Assembly (NCBI GenBank): GCA_964528095.1
Contig: CAZGSG010000006.1
Location: 1-52,406, forward strand
Length of the DNA: 52,406 nt
Direction of reading: 5' to 3'
DNA from: CAZGSG01 sp964528095
GTDB lineage: Bacteria; Bacteroidota; Bacteroidia; Chitinophagales; Chitinophagaceae
Position 1 is the first letter of the stretch; every line of letters begins with the position of its first letter. A program made the position numbers and the translations under genes. The notes beneath the pieces are model-generated. The model ran no database searches and was not told where the DNA came from. It was given only the letters and a program-made list of their open reading frames with translations. Below are positions 41,905 through 49,667 of the stretch, in pieces.

Positions 41905-42171
41905 ATGAAAAAGTACATCATCGCCTTTGTCACATTTTTACTGATTGCTGCTGTAAGCAACGCACAAACACAAAAACAACCAAGCCCCGCTGCAACTAAA
42001 AAGCCCGTTGCCGCACACCAACATACTAGCCCTGTAGCAAAGGCTGCCACAACAACCAGCGCCGCCACACCTGCAGCAGAAGAGAAAAAAACGATTACAC
42101 CGGCAACTGCCATTAAAAGGAAACATCATGTTGTTAAAAATAAAGAGGCTATGAAAACTAAAGCCCAGTAA
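41905..42171 (+). CDS. Small basic secreted protein, Ala/Lys/Thr-rich
   Basis: 88 residues. Signal peptide MKKYIIAFVTFLLIAAVSNA (cleavage near residue 20). The mature 68 residues are almost entirely alanine, lysine, threonine, proline and histidine without hydrophobic core (for example KKPVAAHQHTSPVAKAATTT), so probably disordered and strongly basic in the periplasm. The gene lies 143 bp before a sensor kinase gene, has its own terminator, and shares the promoter architecture of the kinase. It may be a target or signal partner of that system; no family is recognised. Confidence 0.7.
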   Translation: MKKYIIAFVTFLLIAAVSNAQTQKQPSPAATKKPVAAHQHTSPVAKAATTTSAATPAAEEKKTITPATAIKRKHHVVKNKEAMKTKAQ

Positions 42172-42191
42172 AAACAGGCAGACGGACTTCT

Positions 42192-42222
42192 AAAAGCAGC
42201 ACTTGCGAAGTGCTGCTTTTTT
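42192..42222 (+). terminator. Terminator of the 41905 gene
   Basis: AAAAGCAGCACTT (42192-42204) and AAGTGCTGCTTTT (42208-42220) form a perfect 13-bp stem with a GCG loop, followed by TT. Confidence 0.9.
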
Positions 42223-42244
42223 ATTTACAGGAGTAAAAAATCGG

Positions 42245-42300
42245 TTAACTTTCCATTAACAGATGTTAACAAGAGTTATTCAATTGAATAAAAATCTTTG
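42245..42300 (+). promoter_or_regulatory. Promoter of the kinase/regulator operon: phased TTAA repeats and a 16-bp palindrome
   Basis: TTAAC occurs at 42245, 42256 and 42266 (spacing 11 and 10 bp). Then TTATTCAATTGAATAA (42276-42291) is a perfect 16-bp palindrome, followed by AATCTTTG (42293-42300, one mismatch to TAnnTTTG). Two of the three TTAA sites lie 37 and 27 bp before the box, nearly the same as 38 and 28 bp at the 41905 promoter. Confidence 0.65.
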
Positions 42301-42314
42301 CGCTACGTTTTATT

Positions 42315-43586
42315 ATGGCTTCATTACTCCTACGATCATCTACCGTAAGGCTGGCAATTTTTATCAGCACGATCATTATGGCCACGATCATTGTTTTTCA
42401 ATTGGTCTGGCTTAAAAAAGTGTACCGGCTGGAGGAAAAAGAATTCAATCACAATATTGTAAAGACAGTAAGAGGGCTATATGAAGATCTTGAAATTAAC
42501 AGTTACAATTCTGCTCATCTTAATGAACTGATCGAGAATACATCACCGAACCTTTATCTCGCCAACATTCCCTTACCAATTGATAAGGATTCACTGATCA
42601 GTTACCTGCAATATGAACTCGAAGACAATGGCGTTTTTACCAACTGCCTGCTTGGTGTGTATAGTGCCGACTCCTCCAGGTATATTTATACACAACTCAT
42701 GGCCTCCGCCGGGGTAAAAAATGCCGCGTCTTTTTCTTTGCCTGATTCAAAAAGCAGCTATGATCATATTGCTTTATATTTTCCTAACCGACACCAGTAT
42801 ATTCTTGGTGAAATGAATTTCTGGATCATCAGCAGCGTGGTCCTGCTGATCGTTTTGATATTGCTGGCAGGTAGCCTGTTTTATTTTTACAGGCAAAAGT
42901 TTGTAAACGAGACGCAGCGTGATTTCATCCATTCGTTCACCCATGAATTTAAAACACCCGTGGCTGTAATTAGTCTTGCAGCTGAAGTATTAAAAAACCC
43001 GGCTATTGCTGAAAAGCCTGATAAACTATTGACCTATGCCGGTATTGTAGAATACCAGTCGGCCTACCTGCAAAGCCAGGTAGAAAAACTGCTGAGATTC
43101 GCGTATACCGAACCAAACCAGTTACATCTCAATAAAGAAAAGGTGAACCTGCATATACTTATCCAGGAGGCGGTAAATAATCTTGGGCCGCTGATTGATG
43201 AACGCAAAGCAATCGTGCATTACGATCTCCTGGCTAAAGACCCGGTTCTGACGGCAGATAAGGATTACCTCATTATTGTAATTACCAACCTGCTCGACAA
43301 TGCGATCAAGTATGCAAGACAACCCGTGGTAACGATCAGCACAAGTAGCAAGGGTGCTGCCCTTATCCTCTCGGTAGAAGATAATGGCATAGGTATTGAA
43401 AAGGATCAGGTGAAGAATATATTTAAAAAATTCTTCCGGGTGCGCAACGGCGAAACCTATACAGCCAAGGGCTTTGGAATAGGCCTGAGTTTTGTAAAAA
43501 TGATCGTGGATGCACACAAAGGAAAGATCAAAGTGGAAAGCCGGTATGGTAAAGGAAGTTGTTTTGCTATTGAACTACCTGTATAA
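42315..43586 (+). CDS. Sensor histidine kinase (two TM helices, HisKA/HATPase_c)
   Basis: 423 residues. Helix 1 at about 12-32 and helix 2 at about 172-194 enclose a periplasmic sensor region of about 135 residues with no known fold by eye. HisKA: FIHSFTHEFKTPVAVISLAA (about 208-227, histidine in THEFKTP). ATPase: N box NLLDNAIKYARQPV (about 323-336), G1 VEDNGIGIEKDQVKNIFKKF (about 354-373) and G2 KGFGIGLSFVKMIVDAHKG (about 385-403). No HAMP linker is evident. Co-transcribed with the OmpR-type regulator 9 bp downstream. The promoter carries repeat sites that suggest autoregulation. Confidence 0.93.
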   Translation: MASLLLRSSTVRLAIFISTIIMATIIVFQLVWLKKVYRLEEKEFNHNIVKTVRGLYEDLEINSYNSAHLNELIENTSPNLYLANIPLPIDKDSLISYLQYELEDNGVFTNCLLGVYSADSSRYIYTQLMASAGVKNAASFSLPDSKSSYDHIALYFPNRHQYILGEMNFWIISSVVLLIVLILLAGSLFYFYRQKFVNETQRDFIHSFTHEFKTPVAVISLAAEVLKNPAIAEKPDKLLTYAGIVEYQSAYLQSQVEKLLRFAYTEPNQLHLNKEKVNLHILIQEAVNNLGPLIDERKAIVHYDLLAKDPVLTADKDYLIIVITNLLDNAIKYARQPVVTISTSSKGAALILSVEDNGIGIEKDQVKNIFKKFFRVRNGETYTAKGFGIGLSFVKMIVDAHKGKIKVESRYGKGSCFAIELPV

Positions 43587-43595
43587 AAATTTATT

Positions 43596-44297
43596 ATGGA
43601 ACAGAAAATAAGGATCCTGGTAGCGGAGGATGATCTTCAACTCGGATTCATCATTAAAGACAGTCTTGAAGACGCGGGCTACCAGGTGGTGAATTGTCCC
43701 GATGGCGAAACCGCCTGGGAGTATTTTCAAAAAACAAATCCGCAGCTTTGTATACTGGATATTAATATGCCTTACCGCGATGGTTATAGCGTGGCAAAAA
43801 AGATCAGGCAAAAAAGCGATGTAGTGCCTATTCTTTTCCTTACCGCCAAATCACTGGAAGAAGATAAAATAAAAGGATTTGATTCCGGTGGTGACGACTA
43901 CATAACCAAGCCATTCAGCATGAAGGAGCTATTGCTACGTATCAATGTTTTTTTACGTAGAAATAAAATGGTGATCAATGATTCCAAAAAATCATTCCCC
44001 ATTGGACAGTTTGTTTTTCTGCCGGATGAACTTATTCTCACCAATGAAAAAGAAAAAGTGAACCTGACACAAAAAGAATCCGAGCTACTCCAGTTTCTTT
44101 GCCTGCATCCCAATAAAGTTTTGAAAAGAGAAGAAATCCTGTCTGCCGTATGGGGTAAAAATGATTTTTTCCTGGGCAGGAGCATGGATGTTTTTATAAC
44201 CAGGCTTCGCAAGATCCTGGCAGTAGAGCCTGCTGTTACTATTGAAACGATTCATGGACTGGGTTACCGGTTCACCTATACGGAAGCTGCTGGTTAA
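43596..44297 (+). CDS. OmpR-family response regulator
   Basis: 233 residues. Receiver at 1-120: ILVAEDDLQLGFIIKDSLED, aspartate 53-region CILDINMPYRDGYSVAKKI, FLTAKSLEEDKIKGFDSGGD and the conserved lysine in DYITKPFSMKELLLRI. Winged-helix DNA-binding domain at about 135-230: VNLTQKESELLQFLCLHPNK, VLKREEILSAVWG, SMDVFITRLRKIL, IETIHGLGYRF. It acts with the kinase encoded upstream. Likely binding sites are the phased TTAA repeats before this operon and before the 41905 gene. Its end is 3 bp from the convergent gene at 44301. Confidence 0.94.
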   Translation: MEQKIRILVAEDDLQLGFIIKDSLEDAGYQVVNCPDGETAWEYFQKTNPQLCILDINMPYRDGYSVAKKIRQKSDVVPILFLTAKSLEEDKIKGFDSGGDDYITKPFSMKELLLRINVFLRRNKMVINDSKKSFPIGQFVFLPDELILTNEKEKVNLTQKESELLQFLCLHPNKVLKREEILSAVWGKNDFFLGRSMDVFITRLRKILAVEPAVTIETIHGLGYRFTYTEAAG

Positions 44298-44300
44298 ATG

Positions 44301-44720
44301 CTAGCTGCTATGGTCCTGAACAATTACCCAGCTGCCACCGATCTTTCGGAATACAAGCGTGTAATGACCGCTAAGATCGCCGATACTGCGGCTTAGATGC
44401 CATTTGCCCACTACATTAAAATATTCAGGCGATAATCGTTTTACAACAAGGATCGTAAAAGCGAGTTTGCCCATTTGTGTTGTGTCTGCGTAATTTTTTT
44501 TATAATTATTCAAAGTATTGGTCCAGCCATAGGTGACCCCGCTTTTACCAATAAACATCAGGGAGTCATTTTCCCAATATCCTTTCATAAAACTATTTAT
44601 ATCTCCACGGTTCCATGCAGCCGTTTGTTTATCCAGTAATTGACGGATAAGCGTTTCGTCGGTTTGTTGCGCGAAGGATTGAATGGTAACTAAGAGAAAA
44701 ATGCTTGTGATTAACTTCAT
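44301..44720 (-). CDS. Secreted NTF2/SnoaL-like (DUF4440-type) protein
   Basis: 139 residues with signal peptide (MKLITSIFLLVTIQSFAQQ). The mature part has the cone-shaped NTF2-like pattern: IRQLLDKQTAAWNRGDINSF then MKGYWENDSLMFIGKSG (about 25-61), a short helix, and four beta strands ending SGHYTLVFRKIGGSWVIVQD (about 113-132). Related proteins bind or isomerise small ligands; the specific function is unknown. A GGATAT-TCAGT-ATATCC inverted repeat near 44757 lies in its promoter region. Confidence 0.82.
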   Translation of the reverse strand: MKLITSIFLLVTIQSFAQQTDETLIRQLLDKQTAAWNRGDINSFMKGYWENDSLMFIGKSGVTYGWTNTLNNYKKNYADTTQMGKLAFTILVVKRLSPEYFNVVGKWHLSRSIGDLSGHYTLVFRKIGGSWVIVQDHSS

Positions 44721-44866
44721 AGCTAAGCGATAAAAGAATAAAGGAGATAAAGAGAGGATATTCAGTATATCCTGTCATTTCATTTGTCTTCGTAAATATA
44801 AATAATAATTTTCTGGCTATTGGGCAAGATAACTTATATAAAAGAGAACACTAACCCTTTATTCTT

Positions 44867-45271
44867 TTACCGCTTAGCATGATGATCACAATCGTCTGCA
44901 TGTGCATGATCATGCACCCTGCAAAGACGGTAATTGATAAAATGGGCCCAAACAATAAGAATAACGGCGGGTACCAGCAGCCATGTCTCGTAGTGAATAA
45001 AGAACTGCTTCAGGATAAGAAGAATAAAACCTGCGCTAAAAAGCAGGAAGGGCTGATAACTATGGTGGTGTTTTTTGAAGCCATGATAAAAAGAATAACA
45101 CCCGATGCAAAAAGCCAGGGCGATCATACCGGTCTCAAACGCTATATTATGAATAACATTGATACCAAATAAAGGAAGACTGGTATAAAAAAGCGGTAAC
45201 AGGGCACAATGAATAGCGCAGGCCAGCGAAGCACTGATCCCCAAAGCGTCCCAATTGATCTTTGTACTCAT
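44867..45271 (-). CDS. MerC-family membrane protein
   Basis: 134 residues from ATG at 45271. Four hydrophobic helices. The first contains the MerC motif LACAIHCALLPLF with two cysteines three residues apart. The C terminus is histidine/aspartate-rich (VHDHAHADDCDHHAKR), suggesting metal binding. Classical MerC moves Hg(II), but Bacteroidota members adjacent to Fur-type regulators are more plausibly linked to zinc or copper. It is divergent from the SCO-fur pair, with a palindrome between. The annotated longer start at 45298 adds nine unlikely residues and would overlap the palindrome. Confidence 0.82.
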   Translation of the reverse strand: MSTKINWDALGISASLACAIHCALLPLFYTSLPLFGINVIHNIAFETGMIALAFCIGCYSFYHGFKKHHHSYQPFLLFSAGFILLILKQFFIHYETWLLVPAVILIVWAHFINYRLCRVHDHAHADDCDHHAKR

Positions 45272-45294
45272 AAAGAGGGCAAAAATACAAAAAG

Positions 45295-45307
45295 GCAACG
45301 ATGTTGC
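45295..45307. promoter_or_regulatory. Palindrome between merC and SCO genes (candidate Fur/Zur-type operator)
   Basis: GCAAC-GAT-GTTGC at 45295-45307, with A/T-rich flanks on both sides (AAAAAG and AAAATAT). It lies between the divergent merC gene (start 45271) and the SCO promoter box (45332). Binding by the Fur-family product of the same operon is inference. Confidence 0.55.
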
Positions 45308-45331
45308 AAAATATAAATCCCCCAGCTTCGT

Positions 45332-45339
45332 TAACTTTG
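45332..45339 (+). promoter_or_regulatory. -7 box of the SCO-fur operon
   Basis: TAACTTTG matches TAnnTTTG exactly; it ends 24 nt before ATG 45364. Because it lies inside the longer open frame beginning at 45301, it supports the shorter start. Confidence 0.68.
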
Positions 45340-45363
45340 CAGGATCATCTGAATAAAATAATT

Positions 45364-45978
45364 ATGTCCAAGAAAAGAGCGCTGTACCTGGGATTTTTTG
45401 TCATCGTAGCCATAGCCTTCTATTTTGGCTTAACTGCGCTGATACCTGGATTCGGCAAAATCTCGATTCCCCCGGTGAGTTATGTGCGCCCTTTTTCCTT
45501 TGTCAACCAGGACGGGGAGAAGGTCACCGACAAGGATATGCTGGGCAAGGTTTATGTGGCTGAGTATTTTTTTACTACCTGTCCCGGTATTTGCAAAGAC
45601 ATGAACGCTAATATGCGAACCGTATATGACCGTTTTAAAGATGAAAAGGATTTTCGTATCCTGTCATTTACCTGCGATCCGGAAACAGATTCTGCTGTCC
45701 AATTAAAAAAATATGCAGATTCCATGAAAGTGAACACGGCTAAATGGGTCTTTCTCACGGGCGATAAACTAAGCCTGTACAATACTGCGAGAATAAGTTA
45801 TGTGATCGATGATCCCAACAACAATCTGAAAGATATCAATGATGATTTTTTACATACGCAGAACTGGGCATTGGTAGACAGAAAGGGTGATGTAAGGAAG
45901 ATCTATGACGGGCTGAAGGAAGAAGAAATAAAAGAGATGCTTGTAGCTGCTGAAAAATTATTGAAAGAAAAAGAATGA
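45364..45978 (+). CDS. SCO1/SenC-family copper chaperone
   Basis: 204 residues from ATG at 45364: one N-terminal hydrophobic helix (about 8-28) anchors a thioredoxin-like domain outside the membrane. The copper site is intact: FFTTCPGICKDMNANM (CxxxC at about 76-80) and the histidine in DFLHTQNWALVDRKG (about 163). SCO proteins insert copper into the CuA centre of cytochrome c oxidase or act as thiol-redox proteins. The fur gene follows 24 bp later on the same strand. Confidence 0.9.
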   Translation: MSKKRALYLGFFVIVAIAFYFGLTALIPGFGKISIPPVSYVRPFSFVNQDGEKVTDKDMLGKVYVAEYFFTTCPGICKDMNANMRTVYDRFKDEKDFRILSFTCDPETDSAVQLKKYADSMKVNTAKWVFLTGDKLSLYNTARISYVIDDPNNNLKDINDDFLHTQNWALVDRKGDVRKIYDGLKEEEIKEMLVAAEKLLKEKE

Positions 45979-46002
45979 TTTTTAATTATAAAATCAAGTG
46001 TT

Positions 46003-46419
46003 ATGGAAGCGATAAAAGAAATTCTTAAAAAAAATAAGCTGAGTGTAACTGATAGCAGGGAGAAGATATTAGGCTTGTTTCTAAATGAGAAAGGTGCGCT
46101 GGCACATGGTGATATTGAAAAAAAAGCCGGCGAAAAATTTGACCGTGTTACCGTATACCGGACCTTACAGGTATTTGTAGAAAAGGGGATCATTCATACT
46201 ATTCCTACCGCGGATAATTCTATTCGTTATGCATTATGTAAAGACGAATGCTCAGAAGGACATCATCATGATCACCATATTCATTTTGTATGCGATAGTT
46301 GTGATGTTACTTATTGTCTCGATAATATTGTAACACCTGCTATTAAACTTCCTTTGGGTTATCAATCGAAACAAATTGAGGTGGTGGTACAGGGCGTTTG
46401 TAAAAACTGTAATAGCTAG
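46003..46419 (+). CDS. Fur-family metalloregulator
   Basis: 138 residues. DNA-binding winged helix at 1-80: LSVTDSREKILGLFLNEKGA (about 12-31), FDRVTVYRTLQVFVEKGIIH (about 47-66). Metal and dimer domain: HHHDHHIHFVCDSCDVTYC (about 87-105) with the histidine-rich sensing site, and structural zinc cysteines CDSC and CKNC (end). Whether it senses iron, zinc or peroxide cannot be told by eye; the merC/SCO neighbourhood hints at zinc or copper-linked control. An AT-rich imperfect palindrome overlaps the end of the SCO gene just upstream. Confidence 0.9.
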   Translation: MEAIKEILKKNKLSVTDSREKILGLFLNEKGALAHGDIEKKAGEKFDRVTVYRTLQVFVEKGIIHTIPTADNSIRYALCKDECSEGHHHDHHIHFVCDSCDVTYCLDNIVTPAIKLPLGYQSKQIEVVVQGVCKNCNS

Positions 46420-47063
46420 ATCTTAGGGTCGCATGAAATTTTAGAACTTATCTCAACATGATCTGAAGAGATTTTAAGCCAGCAGGCACGGAGGGCTTAA
46501 AACAGATAGGACATTTCTTGTTGATCCGTACCTCCTTATTCTTAAGTTGGATTCTAAACGAGACCAGGAATAAATCCGGCACAAGCAAAAACAATGGCCA
46601 CCTGTGATTCCGTGTTAAAACGAACTTTAGGAATTTCTAAAATTAGTTGTTGGCTCCCGTGAACACATAACAATCGGTATAAACACATCAGCTGTGGACG
46701 AAAACAATAAAGGCGGTACGAACGAGGGATGAAAGAGCAATGGACAAGCAATGATGGCACAATGAAATTTCTAAAAGGAATGTAATCGATGATTCCGCTT
46801 TGTCATCCAGTCAACAATACTACATAGTGTATTCAGTTTGCCCAACGGCACTCCTCTGCAATTAAACAATTCAGCTTAAATAAAAAAGCCCCCGTGTAGA
46901 AACACGCGGACTTAGGTTAAGGCTCTGATTAGTAGCTATTTTTTACTACGTGCTTTAATCGTAGTAGTATAATGAGTTTTACTTATTTGCTGATCCAAAA
47001 ATAACGCCCTTATCCCATATTTCCGAATTTGTGCCCTACCACTTTTAGGGGTATTTTTCGGAA
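46420..47063. other. Gene-free stretch of about 640 bp
   Basis: No convincing gene. A minus-strand frame of 68 codons (46554-46760) has no recognisable features. The stretch holds the 16-mer TTAGAACTTATCTCAA (46441-46456), an AAGGAGGT on the minus strand (around 46525) without a start codon at usable distance, the M3 terminator, and mutually exclusive stems built from TAGTAG/CTACTA blocks at about 46929-46972 in the 3' region of the M3 transcript. It may be a decayed mobile element. Confidence 0.45.
46881..46913 (-). terminator. Terminator of the M3 peptidase gene
   Basis: AAGCCCCCGTGT (46886-46897) pairs with ACACGCGGACTT (46902-46913) with two mismatches, AGAA loop; TTTTTTATTT follows on the minus strand. 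Confidence 0.65.
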
Positions 47064-48788
47064 TTATTCCTGCAAACGGTCTGTTTCCTCCTTTACAAAC
47101 TCCATTAACCCTTTAATATGGGCCGGGGAAAAATCAAAAGAAAGACCTGCTGCCTTGAACAGCTCTGGTAAAGTTCGTGTTCCTCCCAGTTCTAGCGCCG
47201 TTATATAATTATTAAGCGCGGTGTCGGGGCTTTTTTTATACTGTTGCCACATTCCAATAGCTCCAAGTTGCGCTATACCGTATTCTATATAATAAAAAGG
47301 AACTTCATATAAATGCAGTTGCCGCTGCCAGGAGTACCTGCGGTATTCTTCCAGGCCTGAAAAGTCGATCTTCGTTGAAGAAAATTCTTCAAGGATTTCC
47401 ATCCAGCGCTGGCTTCTTTCCGCTTCTGTATGTTGTGGATGTTCGTATACCCAGTGCTGGAATTTATCAATAGTCGCTATCCAGGGGAATATAGTGATCA
47501 CCCTTTCCAGTTGCTGCTCCATTGCACGTACCAGTTCTTCTTTGTTATCAAAGAACACCTGCCAGTGGTCCATACTAAAAAGCTCCATCGACATACTGGC
47601 CACTTCCGCAATTTCCATCGGGTATTCCTTGAATCCGTTCAATTCAAGGTCGTGTGCGAGGAATGAATGTACCGCATGCCCTCCTTCATGTACCATTGTT
47701 GTTACATCATCCAATTGTCCGGCGGCATTCATAAATATAAATGGCGCTCCGCTTTCGGCCAGCGGACAGTTATAACCTCCCGGGGCTTTTCCTTTCCTGC
47801 TTTCCAGGTCAAGATGCCCCATGGCCCTCATCTTACGTATACAATCAGCAAAGAATGGACGCAGTTTTGTGAAGCATTCAATTGTTTTTTCTGCAAGTTC
47901 TTCCCCCGTCTTAAAAGGACGCAATGGTTGGATACCTGCAGGTTCGGCTTCTATATCCCAGGGCCGCAGGTTATCAAGTCCCAGCTTCTTTTTCTTGTTT
48001 TCGTATAACTGATCTACCAGGGGCAGCACATATTGTTTCACCGCTTCATGAAACTGGTAACAATCTTCTTTACCATAATCAAATCTTCCAAGTTCTACAA
48101 ACCGGAAGTCGCGGTAATTCTCAAACCCCGTATTTAATGCTACCTGGTGACGCTTACCTAATAATGAACTAAACAAGCTATTGAGTTCTTCTTTATCCTT
48201 AAGCCTGCGTTCGTTGATCTTACGGTACACTTCTTCCCGAATCGTTCTGTCGGAATCTTCCAGGAATTTAGCCGCCTGTTGCAGGGTATATTCCTGTCCT
48301 TTGACCTCTACGGTCATTTTCCCCGAGATCATACCAAATCGTTGGGCTTCCACCGCCATCTCGGCCTGTAATGGAATATTTGCTTCGCGAAAAAGATCGA
48401 TGCTCTTTTTTACATTCCTGAGATAAGTAAAATACTTTGTTTTGTCCAGTTTGCCGGTAAAGGGAGATTCGACCAGCTTCCGGTTGAGCAGGTCGGCATA
48501 TGGCTGGATCTTCGGCTGGATCTCCATCATAAAGAAGTTAAAGGCCGTTTCCAGTTCTTTATTCTCTGTATCACAGGTCATTTTGATCTGCCTCCAGCAA
48601 GCATCCTCGCTTACAACCGCTTCCAGTTCACTCGAATCTTTCAACCATTGCTCAAGTGTGGCCTGGGAGTCAAGTTCTCTTTCTGCCAGTTCTTTGAAAA
48701 AAGGAGCCAGGGATTCCCAGTCCTTAATTTCAAAGTTCTCCGGTAAAAACTTTCGTGGAAGTTTTTTTATATCTGCGCTGTGTGGCAT
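47064..48788 (-). CDS. M3-family oligoendopeptidase (PepF-like)
   Basis: 574 residues from ATG at 48788. Zinc site in DVTTMVHEGGHAVHSFLAHD (about 361-380, HExxH as HEGGH) with the downstream glutamate ligand in EIAEVASMSMELFSMDHW (about 390-407). The long N-terminal helical region (PRKFLPENFEIKDWESLAPF onward) and helical C-terminal lid are those of PepF/M3B peptidases, which degrade short peptides in the cytosol. No signal peptide in the chosen start; the upstream ATG at 48818 adds ten residues. It follows the DUF5606 gene by about 70 bp on the same strand. Confidence 0.92.
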   Translation of the reverse strand: MPHSADIKKLPRKFLPENFEIKDWESLAPFFKELAERELDSQATLEQWLKDSSELEAVVSEDACWRQIKMTCDTENKELETAFNFFMMEIQPKIQPYADLLNRKLVESPFTGKLDKTKYFTYLRNVKKSIDLFREANIPLQAEMAVEAQRFGMISGKMTVEVKGQEYTLQQAAKFLEDSDRTIREEVYRKINERRLKDKEELNSLFSSLLGKRHQVALNTGFENYRDFRFVELGRFDYGKEDCYQFHEAVKQYVLPLVDQLYENKKKKLGLDNLRPWDIEAEPAGIQPLRPFKTGEELAEKTIECFTKLRPFFADCIRKMRAMGHLDLESRKGKAPGGYNCPLAESGAPFIFMNAAGQLDDVTTMVHEGGHAVHSFLAHDLELNGFKEYPMEIAEVASMSMELFSMDHWQVFFDNKEELVRAMEQQLERVITIFPWIATIDKFQHWVYEHPQHTEAERSQRWMEILEEFSSTKIDFSGLEEYRRYSWQRQLHLYEVPFYYIEYGIAQLGAIGMWQQYKKSPDTALNNYITALELGGTRTLPELFKAAGLSFDFSPAHIKGLMEFVKEETDRLQE

Positions 48789-48856
48789 AGCATATAATTT
48801 AAATGTAAAAGCTACCACGGTACAGGTCGCCGGGGTAGCTCTTTATCAGGAATACA

Positions 48857-49468
48857 TTATTTCTTTTTAGGAGCTGCTTTCTTTTTTGCCGGGGTTTTAG
48901 TTTCCGCTGAATCAGCATCGCTATCATCCGTTTTTTTGGTAGCTGCCTTCTTTTTCGCCGGGGCTTTTACTTCAGCTTTAGGCTCTTCTTCTGGCTCTTT
49001 TTTCTTTGCAGCCGCTTTTTTCGCAGGTTTTTCTTCTTTTGCAGGAGCTTCTTCAGGTACTTCCTCCACTTCTTCTTCAGCAGGCTCGGATAATTTGATC
49101 TCTACATTATTCTTCTTGAGTACATCAAACCATTTTACCATCTTTTTCAGGTCGCTGGCATATACCCTTTCAAAGTCCATATCGGGATATACTTTTTCAA
49201 AATACTTCTTCAGTGCACCATTGTCTTTACCATCCGGTAATGAGCCGCCGGCTTTTTCCATTGCATGGAATATATCCACCAGGTTTACATTTTCCCTGAT
49301 CGTGTAGATCTCAATACTCTCCAGGTGAGAAAAATTGTGAATACGGGACGAGGCGAATTTTGTACTGTTATCTTCTAATGAGCGAACGATTGCGCCATCA
49401 TTCTTACTATTAATAAGTTCATACAAGCCGGGCAATCCAGTTACGGCAACTAATTTACTATACTCCAT
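48857..49468 (-). CDS. DUF5606 protein with long Lys/Ala/Glu-rich tail
   Basis: 203 residues. Residues 1-125 are the compact DUF5606 domain (YSKLVAVTGLPGLYELINSK, IHNFSHLESIEIYTIRENVN, FEKVYPDMDFERVYASDLKK). From about 126 the protein is low-complexity: first glutamate/proline-rich (EPAEEEVEEVPEEAPAKEEK), then repeated AKKAAAKKK, APAKKKAATKK and TPAKKKAAPKKK blocks, similar to histone H1-like tails. The tail probably binds nucleic acid or acidic surfaces; the domain's function is unknown. Conserved in Bacteroidota, usually single copy. Upstream of the M3 gene in the same direction. Confidence 0.85.
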   Translation of the reverse strand: MEYSKLVAVTGLPGLYELINSKNDGAIVRSLEDNSTKFASSRIHNFSHLESIEIYTIRENVNLVDIFHAMEKAGGSLPDGKDNGALKKYFEKVYPDMDFERVYASDLKKMVKWFDVLKKNNVEIKLSEPAEEEVEEVPEEAPAKEEKPAKKAAAKKKEPEEEPKAEVKAPAKKKAATKKTDDSDADSAETKTPAKKKAAPKKK

Positions 49469-49667
49469 AATGTTTTAAAAAATTAAGAACGTGCAAGATA
49501 CTTGAGTTCTTTCAAATGAAAATACCGGGCCATTCTCTGTTTTGACTTTTTTCCGGCAGGCTTTCTGCGACCGTATCCTGTTCCTTTGGCATTATCGTCG
49601 CATAAAGAATGGTCCACAGCCGAAAGTTATTTGCCTTTTGAACGTCCTATTCATCGTAATAATTTTT

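Noticed and set aside
44867..45271. Mercury-resistance operon
   Set aside because: MerC alone, no merA/merR/merT; neighbours are SCO and Fur.
46520..46535. AAGGAGGT on the minus strand as a second micro-ORF signal
   Set aside because: The nearest ATG is about 15 nt downstream, beyond usable spacing, and its frame ends after five codons.
46554..46760. 68-codon minus-strand frame in the gene-free region
   Set aside because: No recognisable motif, no promoter or ribosome site, cysteine/aromatic-rich composition typical of chance frames.
48442..48870. 142-codon plus-strand serine-rich frame
   Set aside because: Antisense shadow of the M3 peptidase gene.
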